Shown here piece after piece: positions 1 to 9,251 of a stretch of DNA of 64,000 nucleotides; within the stretch, counting starts at the first letter, position 1; every line of letters begins with the position of its first letter. Source of the stretch: Bacteroidetes bacterium GWB2_32_14 (lineage in GTDB: Bacteria; Bacteroidota; Bacteroidia; Bacteroidales; UBA12077); the NCBI GenBank assembly GCA_001768235.1, contig MENK01000033.1, forward strand, positions 19,126 to 83,125, given 5' to 3'. The position numbers and the translations under genes are program-made. The notes beneath the pieces were generated by a model that saw nothing but the letters and a program-made list of their open reading frames with translations, did not search any database and was not told where the DNA came from.

Positions 1-1882
1 TGTAAAAATTACCTGTTGGAGTTAATGTTGTCCAGTTTTCACCACCATTTGATGTAATGTATTGAACCTTATTATCGCCTGATTGACCTCTACGTTGTAT
101 AATACCAATATTTTCATTTTTAAATGAAAGTTCAAAGCTGGCATCAGTAAGTGGAGTTTGATATGCAACCCAGTTTAAACCTTTATCAGTTGATTTAAAG
201 ATTCTACCTTTATTTGTTGCAAACCAGGCAGTATTTCCATAAACAGCATAGTAACCAACAGTACCATATTCACCGGTAGAGTTTGCAGGTATATTGCCTT
301 GTGGCACCCGTGTCCATGTGTCACCACCGTTTGATGTCGTGTAAATTTCAAAATAACCTCCATTGGGATCTCCCATACAAAAACCGTTGTTGGCATCCCA
401 GAAATGAATCACATTGGGGAATCCATTTGGAGCTGAAAATGTTGCAGTTGACTGATAAACCCAGTTTGTACCTCCATCGATAGTCTTAACAATTTTGCCT
501 CCTCCACTTGGATTAAATAATGCTACCCAGGCAGTATCACTATTTATTGCGCTAATCATAGCTGCACCATAACCTGTTGTATTCGAAGTGTTTATTGTTC
601 CTGATTTCCAGTTGGCACCACCATCTATTGTTCTGGTAAAATCTTTAACATTTGCATCGCCTCCAGAGCCATCATAAGCTACAGCCCATGCAATTCTGTC
701 GTTAACAGCTGATATATATTGAATACCTCGTGAACTTGTTGTAAAAGCACTTGCTTGTTTGGTCCACATCATTTCTTGTTCAGTTGTTCCGGGTTGTATT
801 CCAATGATCATTGAATTTGTTTCATCAAAATCATATGAACCCGGATTCATTGCATTTGGTGCAAAATAACCATCGTATGAACTACTCCAGCCCCAGTTAA
901 TATGTAATTTATCAGTATCATCATACCCATCGCAAACCCATGCATGTCCACCATCGGCTTCGCTGCTTCCATCGTAATAAATTGGCCTTGAATTATCAAG
1001 CTCATTTTTGGCCATTGTTAACCATTCAGTAGTTTGTGCGGCATTAAAATTATAAATCTGTATGGTAGCAGGATCATATTTAAAGTATGAAGTTAAAGCA
1101 AAAAGTACATCCAGGCTGCTTGCTCCAGAGCCCGTAGTAGTGTAGTTCATATCTACAGAAACACCTGCATGACGCATTAAAGTTGCAACTGCTTCTTTTT
1201 GGATTGAAGTGCTTCCTGCAGACAATGATGCAGGCATGTTATCCCAGTCGTAAGTTTCTGAAGCAAAATCTGCGTATTGTTCACCATAAATTGAGTTATA
1301 CTTATGCCATCCATTTCCGGATACAGGCCATTCGTGGTAATTCATAATTTGCGACATGGCTGTTGCTACACAACCTGTTGGTGTATTAGTTGGGCAATAT
1401 TGATTGTAATAGGGCATCTGGTCCCATGTTGTTGTTAATAATGGTGCAACTGCTTTTGAAGTTTTTGCGAAAATTCCATTTTTGTAATCATTCCATAAAT
1501 TTTTTATTTCTGGCGATGAGATTTTAAGTTTTTTTAACTGATTTATTTGTTTCTTATATCGCTCAAAATAATATTGCGTAGAAGGATTCTCAATTATTTC
1601 GGGTGCTTCGTTTGAAGTTGAGTAACCTAATACAGGGTATGCAAAATCATCAGCAGAAACTATAACAAATCCTCCTTTATCAAATGTAAAAACATAAAAG
1701 GATGTTTCCTCATTGTACTTGTGTTCAAAAATATTTTTCACCTGGATATCAGATAATTTTTTCGATGATTTGTTTGCGAAAAACTTTTCTGCAACCAATT
1801 GTGCTTCTTGTTTTGTAACATGATCTGCAAAAGCAAAAACAACAATTAATAGAAATAAAATAGTTGTAAAAATTCTTTTCAT
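1..1882 (-). CDS. Secreted C10 (streptopain-like) cysteine protease with Asp-box repeats, partial
   Basis: The gene starts at an ATG at 1882 and runs off the left edge with no stop in view. An N-terminal signal peptide (residues about 1-20, MKRIFTTILF...) is followed by a Spi-type prodomain (about 20-125) that normally keeps C10 proteases inactive. The catalytic core carries the nucleophile Cys171 in TGCVATAMSQIMNYHEWP and the catalytic His313 in GGHAWVCDGY, both typical of streptopain/interpain. After about residue 350 come several Asp-box (BNR) repeats such as IDGGTNW, SNGGDTW, DKGLNW and SNGGENW, a beta-propeller fold used by sialidases and Ycf48-like proteins. The protein is therefore exported and probably degrades or binds extracellular protein. 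A T9SS sorting domain may lie beyond the edge. The protease assignment is firm; the role of the propeller is inferred. Confidence 0.9.
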   Translation of the reverse strand, partial: MKRIFTTILFLLIVVFAFADHVTKQEAQLVAEKFFANKSSKKLSDIQVKNIFEHKYNEETSFYVFTFDKGGFVIVSADDFAYPVLGYSTSNEAPEIIENPSTQYYFERYKKQINQLKKLKISSPEIKNLWNDYKNGIFAKTSKAVAPLLTTTWDQMPYYNQYCPTNTPTGCVATAMSQIMNYHEWPVSGNGWHKYNSIYGEQYADFASETYDWDNMPASLSAGSTSIQKEAVATLMRHAGVSVDMNYTTTGSGASSLDVLFALTSYFKYDPATIQIYNFNAAQTTEWLTMAKNELDNSRPIYYDGSSEADGGHAWVCDGYDDTDKLHINWGWSSSYDGYFAPNAMNPGSYDFDETNSMIIGIQPGTTEQEMMWTKQASAFTTSSRGIQYISAVNDRIAWAVAYDGSGGDANVKDFTRTIDGGANWKSGTINTSNTTGYGAAMISAINSDTAWVALFNPSGGGKIVKTIDGGTNWVYQSTATFSAPNGFPNVIHFWDANNGFCMGDPNGGYFEIYTTSNGGDTWTRVPQGNIPANSTGEYGTVGYYAVYGNTAWFATNKGRIFKSTDKGLNWVAYQTPLTDASFELSFKNENIGIIQRRGQSGDNKVQYITSNGGENWTTLTPTGNFY

Positions 1883-2023
1883 TTTGATTAATATTAAAGG
1901 TTAATAAAGTTCAAATGTACTATTTTATCGAAAATCAATAAAATTATTTTGTGAAAATACAAAAATAGTATCTCAATAAAAAAAGAAAACATAAGGTTAA
2001 ACTTATGCTTCCATCATATATTT

Positions 2024-2280
2024 AATTTCACTGTTGTCCGATAAAAAATATAGATATAATAATGATATCTTGAAACAATAAGACATCTATGTTTCTTTCG
2101 CCCTTACAGGGCTTTCCTTTTTGGTTGGTATTGTTTTACCATACTTTCGTTCCTTAGGAACTCAATAAAAGCCCCGTATGGGCAAAAGCGTGTTGATAAT
2201 CAGTAATTTATAAAAATCAAAAGTGCTATAAGCACGACAGTAAATACTTGTTAAGAGTTTTACCGGACAATAGTGATTTT
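2024..2280. repeat. Non-coding element A with inverted ends (MITE/REP-like)
   Basis: The non-coding stretch 1883-2283 is mostly this element. Its left end at 2024-2040 is the reverse complement, with 3 mismatches in 17, of its right end at 2264-2280, which reads CGGACAATAGTGATTTT. Between them lie four small hairpins: GCCC-TTACA-GGGC near 2100, GTTCC-TTA-GGAAC near 2150, GCCC-CGTAT-GGGC near 2170, and GTGC-TATAA-GCAC near 2224. No open reading frame is present. A second stretch with the same outer motif occurs at 23098-23355. This looks like a non-autonomous mobile or REP-type repeat. The part from 1883 to 2023 shows only AT-rich sequence with the protease promoter presumably inside. Confidence 0.55.
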
Positions 2281-2283
2281 ATT

Positions 2284-2817
2284 TTATTTTTCAACTTCAA
2301 TTAAAATATCGTCTTTCATTACGGTGTCTTCTGGCCCGTAATTAATTGTTACGATTTTACCATTGATATTGGAAAGTATTTCATTTTGCATTTTCATTGC
2401 TTCAAGGATAAGGAGAGGATCGCCTTGTTTTACAATCTGGTTCTCTTCGACTAAAAATTCAACAATTTTACCGGGCATGGGTGCCTGAATATGTTCTATT
2501 TTGGATTCCTGTTTATTTTTGGCTAAATATTTTTTACGTTTGTATGAAAATGGTGATTCAACTGAAATAGGGTAACTTACACCATTGACTGATATTTCGA
2601 AATTATTCTGGTTTTTTTCAATAATCTCAACCTGAAATCTTTTCTTTTTCCATATAATAAATACAAAGCCATCTTTATCGGAAACAATTTCAATGGGTTC
2701 TTTAACTTTTCCTTGTTTTATAAAAAGTTCTTTAGGGTTTAAAAATTCATACTTTTTATTATTTGCAGTACATGCAATAAACTTTTGCTTATCTTTTTTT
2801 GATTTTGAGAACATCAT
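2284..2817 (-). CDS. Biotin carboxyl carrier subunit of an acyl-CoA carboxylase
   Basis: A 177-residue protein whose C-terminal third is a biotinyl/lipoyl domain: QAPMPGKIVEF leads into LILEAMKMQNE, where Lys142 of EAMKM is the biotinylation site. The N-terminal 100 residues are a lysine-rich region seen in Bacteroidota carrier subunits rather than a second enzyme domain. The carrier shuttles carboxybiotin between the biotin carboxylase and carboxyltransferase encoded just upstream in the same operon (gap 15 bp). It is the last gene of the three. The set fits propionyl-CoA carboxylase, feeding the methylmalonyl-CoA/succinate route, or a decarboxylase running in reverse; the substrate is not readable from this subunit. 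Confidence 0.9.
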   Translation of the reverse strand: MMFSKSKKDKQKFIACTANNKKYEFLNPKELFIKQGKVKEPIEIVSDKDGFVFIIWKKKRFQVEIIEKNQNNFEISVNGVSYPISVESPFSYKRKKYLAKNKQESKIEHIQAPMPGKIVEFLVEENQIVKQGDPLLILEAMKMQNEILSNINGKIVTINYGPEDTVMKDDILIEVEK

Positions 2818-2832
2818 AATAGGAATGTTAAA

Positions 2833-4341
2833 TTAAATTGATTTTAATCGTTTGTTTAATAACCAGGGAGTCATGTTTTTCCCTTTTTCGTAATCAACAT
2901 AGGTTGCATCCTCTCTTTCGAGTTCAATATTATAGTTTAAAGCAGCCCAAAAGGCAGCAATAAGTTCATCTTCAGTATCAGAATAGTAGAGCTGTTCCAT
3001 ATCTTTCAGAATAAATGACGTGGAAATATTTCCATTTATGAATTTAGGGTTAGTCAGCACTGCTTTATGAAAAGGAATAGTAGTTTTAATACCTTTTACT
3101 ATAATCTTATTTAAAGATGAAAGTGTATTTGCAATTGCTTTTTCGCGTGTTTCTCCATAACAAATTAATTTTGCAAGCATTGAGTCATAATACGATGTAA
3201 CGACAGAACCATCAGAAACTCCTGATTCAATACGAGTATTTTTACCTTTAGGAAATTGAATTTTTTCAATGGTACCTAAAAAAGGAGAAAAACCAGATTG
3301 TACATCTTCGGCATTAATCCTGCATTCTATTGCCCAACCATTAATTTTTACATCATCCTGATTCATTGTAAGTTTTTCACCTTGTGCAATTCGAATCTGC
3401 CATTCAACAAGGTCAATGCCTGTAACCATTTCGGTAACAGGATGCTCAACCTGGATGCGAGTGTTCATTTCCATGAAATAGTAATTTCCCGATTCATCGA
3501 GTAAAAACTCAACTGTACCTGCATTCTGGTATTTTGAAGCTTGTGCAATTTTTATTGCCGATTCACCCATCTTTTTTCTTAATTCGTCATTTAATGCACT
3601 CGATGGGGATTCTTCTAATAATTTTTGATGTTTTCTTTGAATTGAACACTCGCGTTCTCCTAAATGTATGGTGTTTCCATAATTATCGGCAAGTATCTGA
3701 AACTCGATATGGCGTGGATTTTTTACATATTTCTCCATAAACACGGAAGAGTCAGCGAATGCTTTTTCAGACTCGTTTTGAGCCATTTTAAACATTTTTT
3801 CAATATCTTCATCCCTTTCCACTATTCGCATTCCTCGGCCACCTCCTCCCGATGCAGCTTTTAAAATTACAGGGTACCCGATTTTTTGAGCAAGTAGCCT
3901 GGCATGTTTTGTATTTTTAATATTCCCATTGCTTCCTTCAAGTAATGGAATTTGGTGTGTTGAAGCTATTTGTTTCGCAATAGTTTTATTACCTAGTTTA
4001 TAAATAGCATCGGGCTTAGGACCTATAAAAATTATTTTTTCGTCAATACATTTTTGAGCAAAGTATGGATTCTCCGCGAGGTAACCATATCCCGGGTGAA
4101 CAGCATCGATGTTATATTCTTTTAGTATGTAAATTAACCTGTCAATATCCAGAAATTCGGGTATATCAGATTGATTTTCTGTAAAATCAATTATTTCATC
4201 CATAAACTGCAAGTAGTATGCACCCGGTTCTTTTGATGTTTTTATACCAAACACTTTAATTCCCATTTTCTTTGCAGTATCGGCTATTCGTATAGCTATT
4301 TCGCCTCTGTTTGCTATTAATATGGATTTGATTTTTTTCAT
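2833..4341 (-). CDS. accC: Biotin carboxylase subunit of acyl-CoA carboxylase
   Basis: ATP-dependent carboxylation of biotin on the carrier protein. The start is set at the ATG at 4341 (MKKIKSILIANRGEIAIRI), giving 502 residues, because this is the conserved N-terminus of the family; an earlier in-frame ATG at 4440 would overlap the upstream gene and add 33 unrelated residues. ATP-grasp motifs are clear: KAASGGGGRGMRIV (glycine-rich loop), GERECSIQRKHQKLLEE, and MEMNTRIQVEHPVTEMVTG with the Mg-ATP and catalytic residues. It sits 25 bp after the carboxyltransferase and 15 bp before the carrier, so all three are probably one transcript. The C-terminal extension with the acidic stretch near residue 470 is longer than in the minimal enzyme. 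Confidence 0.95.
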   Translation of the reverse strand: MKKIKSILIANRGEIAIRIADTAKKMGIKVFGIKTSKEPGAYYLQFMDEIIDFTENQSDIPEFLDIDRLIYILKEYNIDAVHPGYGYLAENPYFAQKCIDEKIIFIGPKPDAIYKLGNKTIAKQIASTHQIPLLEGSNGNIKNTKHARLLAQKIGYPVILKAASGGGGRGMRIVERDEDIEKMFKMAQNESEKAFADSSVFMEKYVKNPRHIEFQILADNYGNTIHLGERECSIQRKHQKLLEESPSSALNDELRKKMGESAIKIAQASKYQNAGTVEFLLDESGNYYFMEMNTRIQVEHPVTEMVTGIDLVEWQIRIAQGEKLTMNQDDVKINGWAIECRINAEDVQSGFSPFLGTIEKIQFPKGKNTRIESGVSDGSVVTSYYDSMLAKLICYGETREKAIANTLSSLNKIIVKGIKTTIPFHKAVLTNPKFINGNISTSFILKDMEQLYYSDTEDELIAAFWAALNYNIELEREDATYVDYEKGKNMTPWLLNKRLKSI

Positions 4342-4366
4342 TTTTTTAAATTCATAGTTCATAATT

Positions 4367-5923
4367 CTATAATGGAATATTGGCATGTTTCCTGGAAGGT
4401 GGATCAATATGCTTATTCTCAAGTGATTCAAATGCAACAATTAACTTTTTTCTTGTTTCAGCAGGATCAATTACTTCATCAATATATCCTTTTTCATCTG
4501 CTATATATGGATTTGCAATTTCCTGCCTGTATTTGGCAGCCAATTCCTTTTTTAGTTGTTTAGGATCTTCTGCCTGTTGAATTTCTCTTCGGTATAAAAT
4601 GGAAACAGCCCCTTCAGGTCCCATTACTGCAATTTCTGCTGTTGGCCAGGCGTAATTGTAATCGCCACCCAGGTTTTTACTATTCATAACACAAAAAGCC
4701 CCTCCATACGATTTTCGAAGTATTACTGTAATTTTTGGTACTGTTGCCTCGCTATAGGCAAACAAAAGTTTTGCACCATGTTTAATGAGTCCATTATGCT
4801 CCTGATCCAAGCCTGGTAAAAAGCCCGGTACATCTTCTAATGTTAAAATGGGTATGTTAAAAACATCACAAAACCGAATAAAACGGGCTCCTTTTAATGA
4901 AGAATTTATATCGAGCACTCCTGCCAAAATTTTTGGCTGATTTGCTACAATGCCAATAGCTTTACCATTAAGGCGTGCAAACCCAACAACCAGGTTGGAT
5001 GCAAAATGTTCTGAAACTTCAAAAAAACTATCCTTGTCAATAATCAAATCAATTACTTGTTTAATATCATATGGTTTATTTGGATCGTCGGGAACTATTG
5101 CTCTTAATTTTTCTTCAACTCTCGATTTATCATCTTTTGTATCAACAAATGGGGGATTTTCCAGGTTATTTGACGGGAAAAATGAAAGTAGTTTTTTTAC
5201 TCCCAAGAGGGTGTTTTCTTCATCTTCATAAATAAAATGAGCAACACCACTTTTTCGTGCATGAATTTCGGCGCCTCCCAAATCATCAAAACTAACTTCT
5301 TCGTTTAATACTTCACGAACTACATCAGGGCCTGTAACAAACATGTAACTTGTTTTTTTTGTCATAAAAACAAAATCGGTAAGGGCAGGTGAATAAACTG
5401 CGCCACCTGCTGCAGGGCCAAGAATAACAGATATTTGTGGAATAATTCCCGACGACTGTACATTCCTGTGAAAAATACTTGCATAACCCGATAAACTGGC
5501 TACACCCTCCTGAATTCGTGCTCCACCCGAGTCGATTAATCCAATAATTGGGGCACCAACCCGCAATGCTAAATCCTGAACTTTTACAATTTTTTTGGCA
5601 TGTACAGAACCCAAAGAGCCTCCCATGACTGTAAAATCCTGGGAGTAAATATAAACCAGCCGGCCATTTATTCTGCCATAGCCAATAACAACTCCGTCGC
5701 CAAAAGCTTCGTCAATTTTTCCAAATCCCGAGTCAGGTGTTGCTGAGGTTACAAATGCATCCAGTTCTTCAAAGGAGTTTTTATCAAATAACAGATGAAT
5801 TCGCTCCCGGGCATGCAATTTACCCTTATCGTGTTGTTTTTTTATTTTGTCTTGGCTATTTTGTTCTTTATGTCTATGAATCCTGTTTAGAAATTCTTTA
5901 TATATTTTCCCATTTACATCCAT
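4367..5923 (-). CDS. pccB: Acyl-CoA carboxylase carboxyltransferase subunit (propionyl-CoA type)
   Basis: A 518-residue crotonase-fold carboxyltransferase that contains both the N- and C-terminal CoA carboxyl-transferase halves in one chain, as in PccB and MmdA. Visible signatures include KGKLHARERIHLLFD near residue 35, the oxyanion-hole glycines in LIDSGGARIQEGV and GPAAGGAVYSPALTDF in the first half, and DVPGFLPGLDQEHNGLIKHGAKLL with RKSYGGAFCVM in the second half. First gene of a compact operon with biotin carboxylase and biotin carrier. PccB-like length and the separate carrier argue for propionyl-CoA/methylmalonyl-CoA interconversion. No membrane beta subunit of a sodium-pumping decarboxylase is adjacent, so a carboxylase is the simpler reading. 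Confidence 0.9.
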   Translation of the reverse strand: MDVNGKIYKEFLNRIHRHKEQNSQDKIKKQHDKGKLHARERIHLLFDKNSFEELDAFVTSATPDSGFGKIDEAFGDGVVIGYGRINGRLVYIYSQDFTVMGGSLGSVHAKKIVKVQDLALRVGAPIIGLIDSGGARIQEGVASLSGYASIFHRNVQSSGIIPQISVILGPAAGGAVYSPALTDFVFMTKKTSYMFVTGPDVVREVLNEEVSFDDLGGAEIHARKSGVAHFIYEDEENTLLGVKKLLSFFPSNNLENPPFVDTKDDKSRVEEKLRAIVPDDPNKPYDIKQVIDLIIDKDSFFEVSEHFASNLVVGFARLNGKAIGIVANQPKILAGVLDINSSLKGARFIRFCDVFNIPILTLEDVPGFLPGLDQEHNGLIKHGAKLLFAYSEATVPKITVILRKSYGGAFCVMNSKNLGGDYNYAWPTAEIAVMGPEGAVSILYRREIQQAEDPKQLKKELAAKYRQEIANPYIADEKGYIDEVIDPAETRKKLIVAFESLENKHIDPPSRKHANIPL

Positions 5924-6283
5924 ATAGCTAAATATATTTGATTTATGTTATAAAACACAAATTAATTTTTTAATATTTTAGTTTTTGATATTCATTAAAT
6001 AGTTGTTTTGTAAGTATTTAAGATTTTGTCTTTGGAAAGATGAATTTAATATTTATGCTGAAAAACATATTATTTAAGCATGTAAATATATGAATTAATT
6101 AGAATTCTCAAATTTATTTTTGATTTATTTAATTAACACCCAAATACGGATTTTGTTTACAATTACAGTTCTGAAAACCTGATAAGTAATTAATAATCAT
6201 GGAAATGATTGTAGTATAAATATTGTGTTTGAATAATTAGCAAAAAGTAGTATTTTAACATTTCAATTTATAAATTATAAAAA
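5924..6283. other. Divergent intergenic region
   Basis: This 360-bp AT-rich gap separates the carboxylase operon (leftward) from the WD40 gene (rightward), so it should hold both promoters. I see no open frame, no tRNA and no strong hairpin. No convincing match to the Bacteroidota TTTG/TAnnTTTG promoter pair could be fixed on either strand. Confidence 0.5.
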
Positions 6284-7537
6284 ATGAAATATTTAGTATT
6301 TCTGGTAATTGCTATTCAAATTTCACTAAAAGTTGTGAGTCAGGATTTTACATTTAAAGAAAAAAAGGAATTAAGTGGGTATTCAGATTATATAATGGAT
6401 GCACGATTTTCTCCTTTTCGCAACTATTTTGCAATAACCATCGGGAATAACACCCTGGAAATTTATGATAAAGACTGGAAAAAAGTATTTACTCATCAGG
6501 GAAATCCAAAATCAGTGGGAGGTCAGATTTCATTCTCTCCGGACGAGAAGTTTTTGGCTTATGCTAAATATAAAAGTGATAATGATATTGCAATAATCAG
6601 GCTTGAAGATAAGAAAGTAGTTCAGGTATTGAACGGCCATGCACAAAATATAAATAAAGTAGAATTTAGCCATAATGGAAAATATCTGGCAAGCACATCA
6701 TCTGATAATGCGGTATGTATATGGCTTTGGAAAGATGAACAGTTAATTTTGCTACAGAAATTTATTTATGATGACAGCTCGGTTGGAGTTAGCTTTAGTT
6801 ACGATGATAAATATATTGTTACCGGTGGTTATAATAAAAAGGTTTATTTATATCAGTTAAAGGCCGAAAAATATGATTTGATTGATTCTATTGCAGTAAA
6901 ATATTGGCAAAACGATGTGTGTTTTCACCCGTCTGAATACGAATTTGTAACATCGTCGTTATATGAAGTGCGAAGGTATAATCTTGATAAACAAAAGATT
7001 AAATTGTCTGATACGTTAATCTTGTATGTTAACCATAAAGTAAAATACAACTCAACAGGCGAATATTTGGTATTTGGTAAGAATCAGGATGTAGTAATTC
7101 TGGATATGACAAAAGATAAAATGCGGGTATTCGAAAATATTTACAGGCACGGTGATTATGTTTTTGGTGGAAACTTTAGTGATGATGGTAAATTCTTAAC
7201 TACTTTCAGCTCCGATAAAACCTGCATTGTTTGGGAATTAACGGGAATTGAGCCCTCACGAAAATCGTTAATAGCGGAATACATGAGCTCGGAACTTACT
7301 TCAGCCCAAAAGATTATTTTAACATCAGGTGTAATTGAAAATATTTTAAAGAATCTCGACGAAAGCCTGGTATTACCACGTGATGAGTTTGAAACCACGA
7401 TACAGTTTAACGACAGGAAAAGCAAGTTGAAATCAGAAGTACTTGCTTTGCTCCAGTTTTATACCGAAAAACATTATGGCATAAAATCAAAAGTACCCGG
7501 GAAAGTTATAATTCCTGTCGAACGTGTTATTGGCTAA
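6284..7537 (+). CDS. Exported WD40-repeat protein, likely N-terminal half of a split WD40-caspase gene
   Basis: A 417-residue protein beginning with a signal peptide (MKYLVFLVIAIQISLKVVSQ). It then has WD40-type blades, for example VEFSHNGKYLASTSSDNAVCIW, VSFSYDDKYIVTGGYNKKVYLY and NFSDDGKFLTTFSSDKTCIVW, which form a beta-propeller for protein binding. The last 90 residues are a helical linker. The frame ends at TAA 7535-7537, but reading through that single codon continues directly into the caspase-like ORF with no shift. Bacteroidota commonly carry one-chain WD40-caspase proteins, so this ORF and the next probably derive from one gene whose linker codon became a stop. If translated as annotated, it is a free exported propeller. 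Confidence 0.8.
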   Translation: MKYLVFLVIAIQISLKVVSQDFTFKEKKELSGYSDYIMDARFSPFRNYFAITIGNNTLEIYDKDWKKVFTHQGNPKSVGGQISFSPDEKFLAYAKYKSDNDIAIIRLEDKKVVQVLNGHAQNINKVEFSHNGKYLASTSSDNAVCIWLWKDEQLILLQKFIYDDSSVGVSFSYDDKYIVTGGYNKKVYLYQLKAEKYDLIDSIAVKYWQNDVCFHPSEYEFVTSSLYEVRRYNLDKQKIKLSDTLILYVNHKVKYNSTGEYLVFGKNQDVVILDMTKDKMRVFENIYRHGDYVFGGNFSDDGKFLTTFSSDKTCIVWELTGIEPSRKSLIAEYMSSELTSAQKIILTSGVIENILKNLDESLVLPRDEFETTIQFNDRKSKLKSEVLALLQFYTEKHYGIKSKVPGKVIIPVERVIG

Positions 7538-7546
7538 AATGCCGAT

Positions 7547-8587
7547 TTGAAGATATACAAAATACGTTTCATGGAAACCAATGCCGGTGTTAGTATTCCT
7601 GTTGATGATGCAAAAACATTTAAACAAAGCTGGGAAAAAGCATATTTACAAGCCGACAAGACTTTAAGCAAAGATGGAATTTCGTATGAATATTCGAATT
7701 TTGAATTGATTCATCCAATTCATAATAAGCAATTTCCTGTAAATCCGGTCGAAAATCCGTTTCATATCTTGAAATTTAACCGGAATGTAAATATTGAAAA
7801 TGGAAGATCTGATTCAAAAGTGATTGAAAAACCAAAAGAGAATAGTACCGAAAACGCGATTGGTACGAATAGAGCATTGATTTTTGCAACAAGTATTTAC
7901 GATTCATTCTCAGAACTCGTAAATCCTGTAATTGATGCTTCTACAATAGCCGAAGAATTACAAACAAACTATTTTGTTCAAACGGAGCTTGTTGTCAATC
8001 CAACATTAAACGAAACTATTCAAAAAATAAGGGAATATGCCAAGTTAGAATATACTCAAAATGATAACCTGGTTATATTCTTCGCAGGCCACGGGATTTA
8101 CGATGAAGTATTTAAAGAAGGCTATGTAATTTCGCGCGATTCGAAATCTGACGACGTTGCAAAAACTTCGTACCTCTCGCATTCTAACTTGCGAACAATG
8201 ATAAATAATATACCCTGCAACCATATTCTCCTGGTAATGGATGTGTGTTTTGGCGGTACTTTCGACCCGATTATAGCTTCGAAAAGCCGTGCTGCAGATA
8301 TGTACACCGAAGTTACCAACGAAGAATTTATTCAGCGAAAACAAAAATACAAAACAAGGCTTTATTTAACTTCGGGTGGAAAAGAGTATGTACCCGATGG
8401 CCGGCCGGGGCACCATTCGCCATTTGCACGTAAGTTCCTTGAATCGTTACGTAATTACGGGGGTAACGATAGAATATTAACTATGAATGAAATTATTCAA
8501 TACATAGAAAGAGTAGAACCACAACCCCGTTTTGGAGAATTTGGCGACAACGAACCCGGAAGCGATTTTTTGTTGCTGGTGAAATAG
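7547..8587 (+). CDS. Caspase-like (C14 family) peptidase, likely C-terminal half of a split gene
   Basis: A caspase/metacaspase-fold protease. The catalytic dyad is present: His in VIFFAGHGIYDE (codon 8090-8092) and Cys in LLVMDVCFGGTFD (codon 8246-8248). The frame is open from 7538, immediately after the WD40 stop, and no good ribosome-binding site is visible. The only candidate starts are TTG at 7547 and ATG at 7571; the latter falls inside KIRFMETNAGV, which reads like the middle of a domain rather than an N-terminus. No signal peptide exists on this part alone. Either the gene is translationally coupled or read through, or it is a nonsense-disrupted fusion. The enzyme fold is sure; expression is doubtful. 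Confidence 0.75.
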   Translation: MKIYKIRFMETNAGVSIPVDDAKTFKQSWEKAYLQADKTLSKDGISYEYSNFELIHPIHNKQFPVNPVENPFHILKFNRNVNIENGRSDSKVIEKPKENSTENAIGTNRALIFATSIYDSFSELVNPVIDASTIAEELQTNYFVQTELVVNPTLNETIQKIREYAKLEYTQNDNLVIFFAGHGIYDEVFKEGYVISRDSKSDDVAKTSYLSHSNLRTMINNIPCNHILLVMDVCFGGTFDPIIASKSRAADMYTEVTNEEFIQRKQKYKTRLYLTSGGKEYVPDGRPGHHSPFARKFLESLRNYGGNDRILTMNEIIQYIERVEPQPRFGEFGDNEPGSDFLLLVK

Positions 8588-8722
8588 AAATGAGTAAAAT
8601 GTGTAAAAGTGATTTTTATTTAAAAATTACTTCTATTTGTAAGGTAGCGTTTATGATTAAAAAGAAAAAAAGATAATAGTATATTGATAAATTTTGGCAA
8701 ATTTTAAATTTAACAATTAAAG

Positions 8723-9082
8723 ATGAACAAATTCGAAGAAATTAACCGTAAAAGAAAAGAATCAAATGCTAGATTCGAGAAACTAGATTCAAAAGTTTAT
8801 AAACTTTTCTTAGAAATGGGTGATGCAACATTCTGTGATGGGGCTTTACCGAAAAAAACAAAGGAGCTGATTGCCATAGCAATCGGTGCAATCACAAATT
8901 GTGAATCGTGCATGCAATGGCATATTGAACAAGCCTATAAAGACGGTGCCACTATTCATGAAGTTATGGAAGCTCTTGAAGTTGCAATTGATATGGGTGT
9001 TGGGCCAGTTACTGTAAATGCGAGGTTTGCACTTGATGTAATGGAGAATACTTTTGGTAAAATAAAAATTACAAAACGCTAA
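8723..9082 (+). CDS. Carboxymuconolactone decarboxylase family (AhpD-like) protein
   Basis: A 119-residue all-helical protein with the CMD/AhpD core: ELIAIAIGAITNCESCMQWHIEQAYKDGA, including the CxxC pair and following His used as a redox and proton-relay site in AhpD. This fold acts in alkylhydroperoxidase reduction or in decarboxylation; the CxxC-xxH pattern favours the peroxidase-like branch. It stands alone, with no peroxiredoxin next to it, so the partner is unknown. The short stretch before the gene is AT-rich and presumably includes its own promoter. Confidence 0.85.
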   Translation: MNKFEEINRKRKESNARFEKLDSKVYKLFLEMGDATFCDGALPKKTKELIAIAIGAITNCESCMQWHIEQAYKDGATIHEVMEALEVAIDMGVGPVTVNARFALDVMENTFGKIKITKR

Positions 9083-9251
9083 CACGGTACCAGAAAAAAA
9101 TGCGGGGTTCAGTGATTTCCAGACTTTTTTTACTATTTTAAAATTTGCCAGTATTTTTTCTATACCGGGATCTTTGGCAGTAAGGCAAAATGACATGGCT
9201 ATAAACAATTGTATTGTAACATTGTTTTAAATGAAATAACACATTACGACA

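Noticed and set aside
4342..4440. N-terminal extension of biotin carboxylase by 33 residues
   Set aside because: It overlaps the carboxyltransferase end, lacks similarity to the family, and the ATG at 4341 gives the conserved start.
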